The position numbers and the translations under genes were made by a program. Shown piece by piece: positions 59,893 to 64,000 of a stretch of DNA of 64,000 nt. Under the pieces are notes generated by a model, which ran no database searches, was not told the DNA's origin, and was given only the letters and a program-made list of their open reading frames with translations. Location: contig JAQFVV010006215.1 of assembly GCA_028023455.1 (NCBI GenBank), positions 12,195,473 through 12,259,472 of the forward strand, written 5' to 3'. The stretch is from Epiperipatus broadwayi. Taxonomy: Eukaryota > Onychophora > Udeonychophora > Euonychophora > Peripatidae. Each line of letters starts with the position of its first letter. The stretch's first letter is position 1.

Positions 59893-60876
59893 ACAAGGGA
59901 TTTGAACTTAGACTTTTAAGCTCCTTATAGCTATCTATTCCATCTTATATAACTGATACATATGACCACATACATGTGAAAAAGATAAATGATCTCCAAC
60001 ATATGTTTTCCTGATAAACCAGTACTTATCAGTCGGTCCAGATCATCATCTCTCACACATATATATAATCAGTACTCAGTTTATATTAAGATAGCCAATC
60101 TTCAAACTTCAATGACAGACTTCAATCTTCTCCACCCTCCAACTTTTCAGTCATCCATATCACTGAAATCTGATGACTTTAAGTTACTCTGACCCTCGCA
60201 TACAGGACATTAATATGTCAATTTAAATATACAGAAAAGGGATGGGAAGAATACAGGCTAAATACATAATATTTAAATACAAGTATATTATCTATACTGA
60301 ACTTAATGTAATTAAAAGGGATTTGAAGACTTTTAAACTCTCTACAGCTATCTACAACATCTTATACAATCAATACATATCTCTACTAATTAAATTTAGT
60401 TCAGTATATATAATATACTTGTAGTTAAATGTTATATATTCAACCTGCATTCTGCTCAACCCTCTTATGCATATTTAAATAGACATATTAAGGTCCTATA
60501 CATGAAAGGTCGGAGTGATTTACAGTCAACATGAGTTTGACAATAATATTGGCATTAACAAAGGCTTTGAGTGTTCCATCATCAGATTTTCTATGATATG
60601 GACAGCTGAAAAGTTGGAGGGTGGAGAAGATTGAAGTCTGTCCATTAAAAGATTGAAGATTTGCTATCTTAATATAAACTGAGCACTGATTATATATATG
60701 TGTGTGGGAGATGATGATCTGGACCAATTTATGAGTGCTAGTTCAACATGAAATATATATATTAGAGACCATTTATCTTTTTCACCTGTATGTGGTCATG
60801 TGTATTGATTGTATAAGATGGAATGGATAGTCATAGGAAGTTTAGAAGTCTGAGTTCAAATCTTCTAATTACATTA
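59893..60876. mobile_element. Foldback repeat, about 1 kb
   Basis: 59893-60230 and 60483-60876 are inverted copies (cttctccaccctccaacttt; ccagatcatcatctc; ttatattaagatagc). Between them, 60267-60313 and 60387-60432 form a second, smaller inverted pair (aatacaagtatattat...tactgaact). Short frames on both strands simply mirror each other through the repeat. No transposase. Confidence 0.82.
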
Positions 60877-62372
60877 AGTTCCATATAGATAACATACTTG
60901 TATTTAAATATTAAATAAAAACCTTGTATAATCCAGTCAAAATTAATAATATTAAAAACAGCTATCGTATTGATATTGCAAATATCAAAGAAAATATTTC
61001 TTTTTTTAGAAATGTTCAGGATCATGTCCAATTACAAAAAAAAAAAAAAAGTGTGTGTTTTAAGAAAAATAGATGTCAATTCAAATGTTTAAATTTGTAT
61101 AATAAACTGGCTATAGAGTCTATCTTTTTTAGCATAATCTGTAAGCATATGCATACAAAAATAAATTTTTAACAAAAGAACAGAAACACATGTACTACAC
61201 ATATTAATATAATGATGAACAACCAGATGTTTATATTATTTGTGAGATAAATTTGTATGGCATTTGAACAATGCCTAGAAATTTATTAAATCATCCTTTA
61301 CAGAGAAATTGTTAAATTTTCTAAAAGATGCGGATGTTGAGCCTTCAGTTTATACCATGTTGTTCAAGAATTGCCGACAAAGATTCAATAATATTAAAGC
61401 CAATTGAGTAGAAACACTGACGGGAAATAATGGAATTAATCAGATCCCCAGAACAATAAAATAGTCACAGTTATATTTCTATACATAATAAGTAGGGCAA
61501 GAGAATATCATGTAGTTTCCTAAATTGTGGCAGTTTCATAACTATAGTACAAGACTTAAAAAAAAAAAATCAATCTAATTGATGATGTTCTTTTGAAATA
61601 ATTATACAATCTTCTAATAGTTAAAAAAATTAAACCAATGATTCATCCACCCATATGATATATTTTCAATAATACAATATTCAATTTTACATCTGTGAAG
61701 TGCTTTAAAAATAGCACTTCATTCATTAATAATCCATTTAGGAAAACTCACAATAAATTGTTTTAAATGCTTGGTAAAAATAAAAACATCATCATGACTG
61801 TCGATCATATTAATAACAAATCTAAATTCAATGCTTCAGATAGTCAGCAATTAATTATCTGATATTTAAACTTAAAAAAAAGTCTTGATTTTAACTTCCA
61901 GTTAAGATGCTTTGAAATTTATCCCATTAATTTCTATTTGTAAAAAAAATAAATAAATGCTATAATATATTACATATTTCCATTTCTGTGCTTTGCTACA
62001 TGATTTCTAAATGTAGTGCTAATATGGAAAATGTATCCAAGTTATTTTGTACCACGCTTATGACCCATAGAATACAGACAAAAGAATTCTAAGCAAATTT
62101 GGACATTTTTTATGTAGCTTGTCTATAAGCTGATCAATTATTGCTCGCTAGATGGCAATTTAGTTGGTGATAACTAGAATAAAACAGAAAAAAATTTACA
62201 AATCATCATCAACAAGTACTTAATAAATTTTGTTTTTCCTTGATTGATTTTCATAGATGCTTTATTACTTATTCATGCACACATACATACACTGCATGAA
62301 ATTTAAATAGAAATAATAACAAACACTTATATATAGATTTAAAATATATATAAATTTTTAAAATGTAATTAC
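60877..62372. other. Intron sequence, nothing recognised
   Basis: AT-rich up to the donor of exon 1. Confidence 0.6.
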
Positions 62373-62426
62373 CTTCTCGAAAGAGAAATCCATAAATTTA
62401 TCAGTAACAGAATCATATGTTTTACT
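62373..62426 (-). CDS. USP34: USP34 orthologue, exon 1 of 8 in this window (end of USP catalytic domain)
   Basis: Seen: on the minus strand an 18-codon segment, in phase 0 at both ends, lies between the acceptor caattttag and the donor gtaatt. It reads SKTYDSVTDKFMDFSFEK. Known: vertebrate USP34 has a nearly identical stretch (TYDSVTDKFMDFSFEK) just before the last beta strand of its ubiquitin-specific protease domain. USP34 removes ubiquitin from substrates and is known for acting on axin in Wnt signalling. The catalytic Cys and His boxes lie 5' of here, beyond base 64000; no further exon was seen in 62427-64000. The next exon is 15.4 kb downstream and continues in phase. The exon call rests on the protein match plus the two splice sites. 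Confidence 0.93.
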
Positions 62427-64000
62427 CTAAAATTGAAAAAGACAAATTTAAATATTAATTTATTAGTAAAACATTCTACATTTCTATTATTTAATTAGTC
62501 ATAATTCTATAAAATTTTATATAATAAGAACTATGGAATAAAAAAAATAAAAAATATTCATCTATTAATTAAAAAAACCTTCCTAAATATCAATTAAATT
62601 TGTAAGAAAATAAAAATTAAGCACAAAAACTAAAAAAATTATACAACAAAATGACAATAATATATTAACACATATTTGATATCCAGAATTAAGATTTATA
62701 TTTGCATTGCTATATAATAAATATCTCTCTAAGTCAATGTTTAAACAAGTATGTGCACACACACACACATATATAATATCAATAAAATTTTTACTATTTC
62801 AAAATATAATAAACAAAAAAAAAAAAAGATTACATATGTATATCAATAATATAGTATTTTATGACTTCAAAGAACAAATATATAAAATATAGATAAGTTA
62901 TTGAGATTTTTCTTGTTATGATGTAGTACTTACACTTTGATAATTTTGAATATTTATAGTTACAAAAAAAATCAAATGAAAAGATTCTTAATAAAAATGA
63001 TTTTATCTAAAATATTTATTTTGTCATAAACTATTTAATAAGGATTTTTTTTTTTTCCATTTTCATGTCACATTATTAATTTTTATGAAGCTGCTTTTTC
63101 TCTGTTTGTTTTAAAAAAAAAATAATCAAGTAATGTAAATTATACTGATTTATAATATTAAGGAAGAAGTATGAAGACAATTTAATAAGTTACAAATGCT
63201 ATAAGGTAGATATTTCTTTATCTCTATTCTATTGAAAAATAAAAATAAGGGCTTTTGTAATACATATATTATTAATGAACTTTTTCTGAATAATCTTTAC
63301 TCCTGAAGTATACAAACTATTGAAGAACTCTAGGGATAAACTCTAAATCAACTAAAAGTTACAAAAATTTGCTGAAGTTTAGATCTCTAGTGTTTAAATT
63401 TTTCAAACTTCTCATAACTTAATACAAAAAAAAAAAACAGATCTACAATATAAAGCAGTGCCATAATATAAATTAAGACAATCCTATCATAAATCAAATT
63501 AGAAATTTTTCATTTAACATAACTGTTTTACAACAAATCTAAAATATTAAAAATCAAATTCAGATAAATGAACAATGAAAAACTTAATGTTGTATTAAAC
63601 TCATCAAACGATCTGAAAGTTTCACTTTTCAAAATGATAAATCCGCCAGTGACTAATAGACAAATAAGCCTTATTTGTGAAGAAATACAAATTAAATTTC
63701 ATTATGTAAGGAAATCTGATGACCATAATCTTCATACCCTCGGCATTTATTTAATCTTTTTTAAAATAATACTCACTGAGAAATTCATATAATTAAACAT
63801 TAAACAAAATCTAGATAACAACTTATCTTACACATTTTCCTTTATCAATTCTATCGAGAAAATTATTAATTTAATCGTACAAAATTTTTTGTTATTAATT
63901 AACTTTTAATAGTTATTATGATCTGTATATTTTTCTTCAAAATATTATCAATTAATGTTATAATGGATGTTAGCTTTATTGAAGTCAATTCTGCAAGTAG
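62427..64000. other. Intron sequence upstream of exon 1, nothing recognised
   Basis: AT-rich. A CA microsatellite lies at 62754-62770. The preceding USP34 block (human ...ECFGGEMT) was not found. A 74-codon plus frame at 63568-63792 is on the opposite strand to the gene and unrecognised. Confidence 0.6.

Noticed and set aside
63568-63792. 74-codon plus-strand frame
   Set aside because: Looks protein-like at first, but contains no motif I can name and lies antisense to the host gene.
1-64000. CRISPR arrays, rRNA genes, intact tRNA genes, bacterial operons
   Set aside because: No regularly spaced identical repeats, no rRNA-like conserved blocks, no full cloverleaf and no dense gene packing were seen.

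Overview
This is a piece of an animal nuclear genome. It is strongly AT-rich, full of A/T homopolymers, and made almost entirely of introns and transposable-element remains. It contains no bacterial-type gene organisation. The only host gene I can support is one large gene on the minus strand, the orthologue of the deubiquitinase USP34. Eight of its exons can be read one after another from high to low coordinates, with AG/GT splice borders and matching phases throughout. They total 690 coding bases (230 codons) and cover the last strands of the USP catalytic domain and the start of the long helical region behind it. The 5' part (most of the catalytic domain) lies beyond base 64000 and the 3' part lies below base 1. 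The species cannot be named from this window. Large repeat-filled introns, a Mag/K02A2.6-type Ty3 element, LINE remnants and a hAT-type relic fit an invertebrate with an AT-rich genome.

Layout by intron, in gene order. (1) 62372-46998 (15.4 kb) holds a foldback repeat (59.9-60.9 kb), an LTR-like segment near 57 kb, a LINE reverse-transcriptase relic (55.6-56.5 kb), a pair of ~500-bp direct repeats enclosing an unknown Lys/Glu-rich reading frame (50.6-55.3 kb), and a 1.26-kb terminal-inverted-repeat (TIR) element that ends 38 bp from a splice acceptor. (2) 46862-46780 is an 83-bp intron. (3) 46714-33543 (13.2 kb) holds a hAT transposase relic of ZBED5/SCAND3 type, a second LINE relic, two short MITEs, a tRNA-derived SINE candidate and a cluster of inverted repeats. 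(4) 33418-31731 (1.7 kb) has nothing recognisable. (5) 31664-11215 (20.5 kb) holds two foldback elements with hammerhead-ribozyme-like motifs, a ~570-base one-strand pyrimidine tract, a GC-richer minisatellite, several TIR elements and MITEs. (6) 11133-3591 (7.5 kb) holds a defective 3.8-kb Ty3/gypsy retrotransposon with both LTRs, plus an inverted LTR fragment. (7) 3507-3429 is a 79-bp intron. Below 3347 another intron starts.

Introns are either about 80 bp or 1.7-20 kb, and nearly all recognisable mobile DNA sits in the large ones. Every transposon gene found is broken by stops, frameshifts or deletions. The most interesting non-gene signals are the hammerhead-like motifs in the foldback elements, a family of TIR elements sharing subterminal sequence, the LTR/inverted-LTR foldback, and the 50.6-55.3 kb repeat-flanked unit whose protein I do not recognise.
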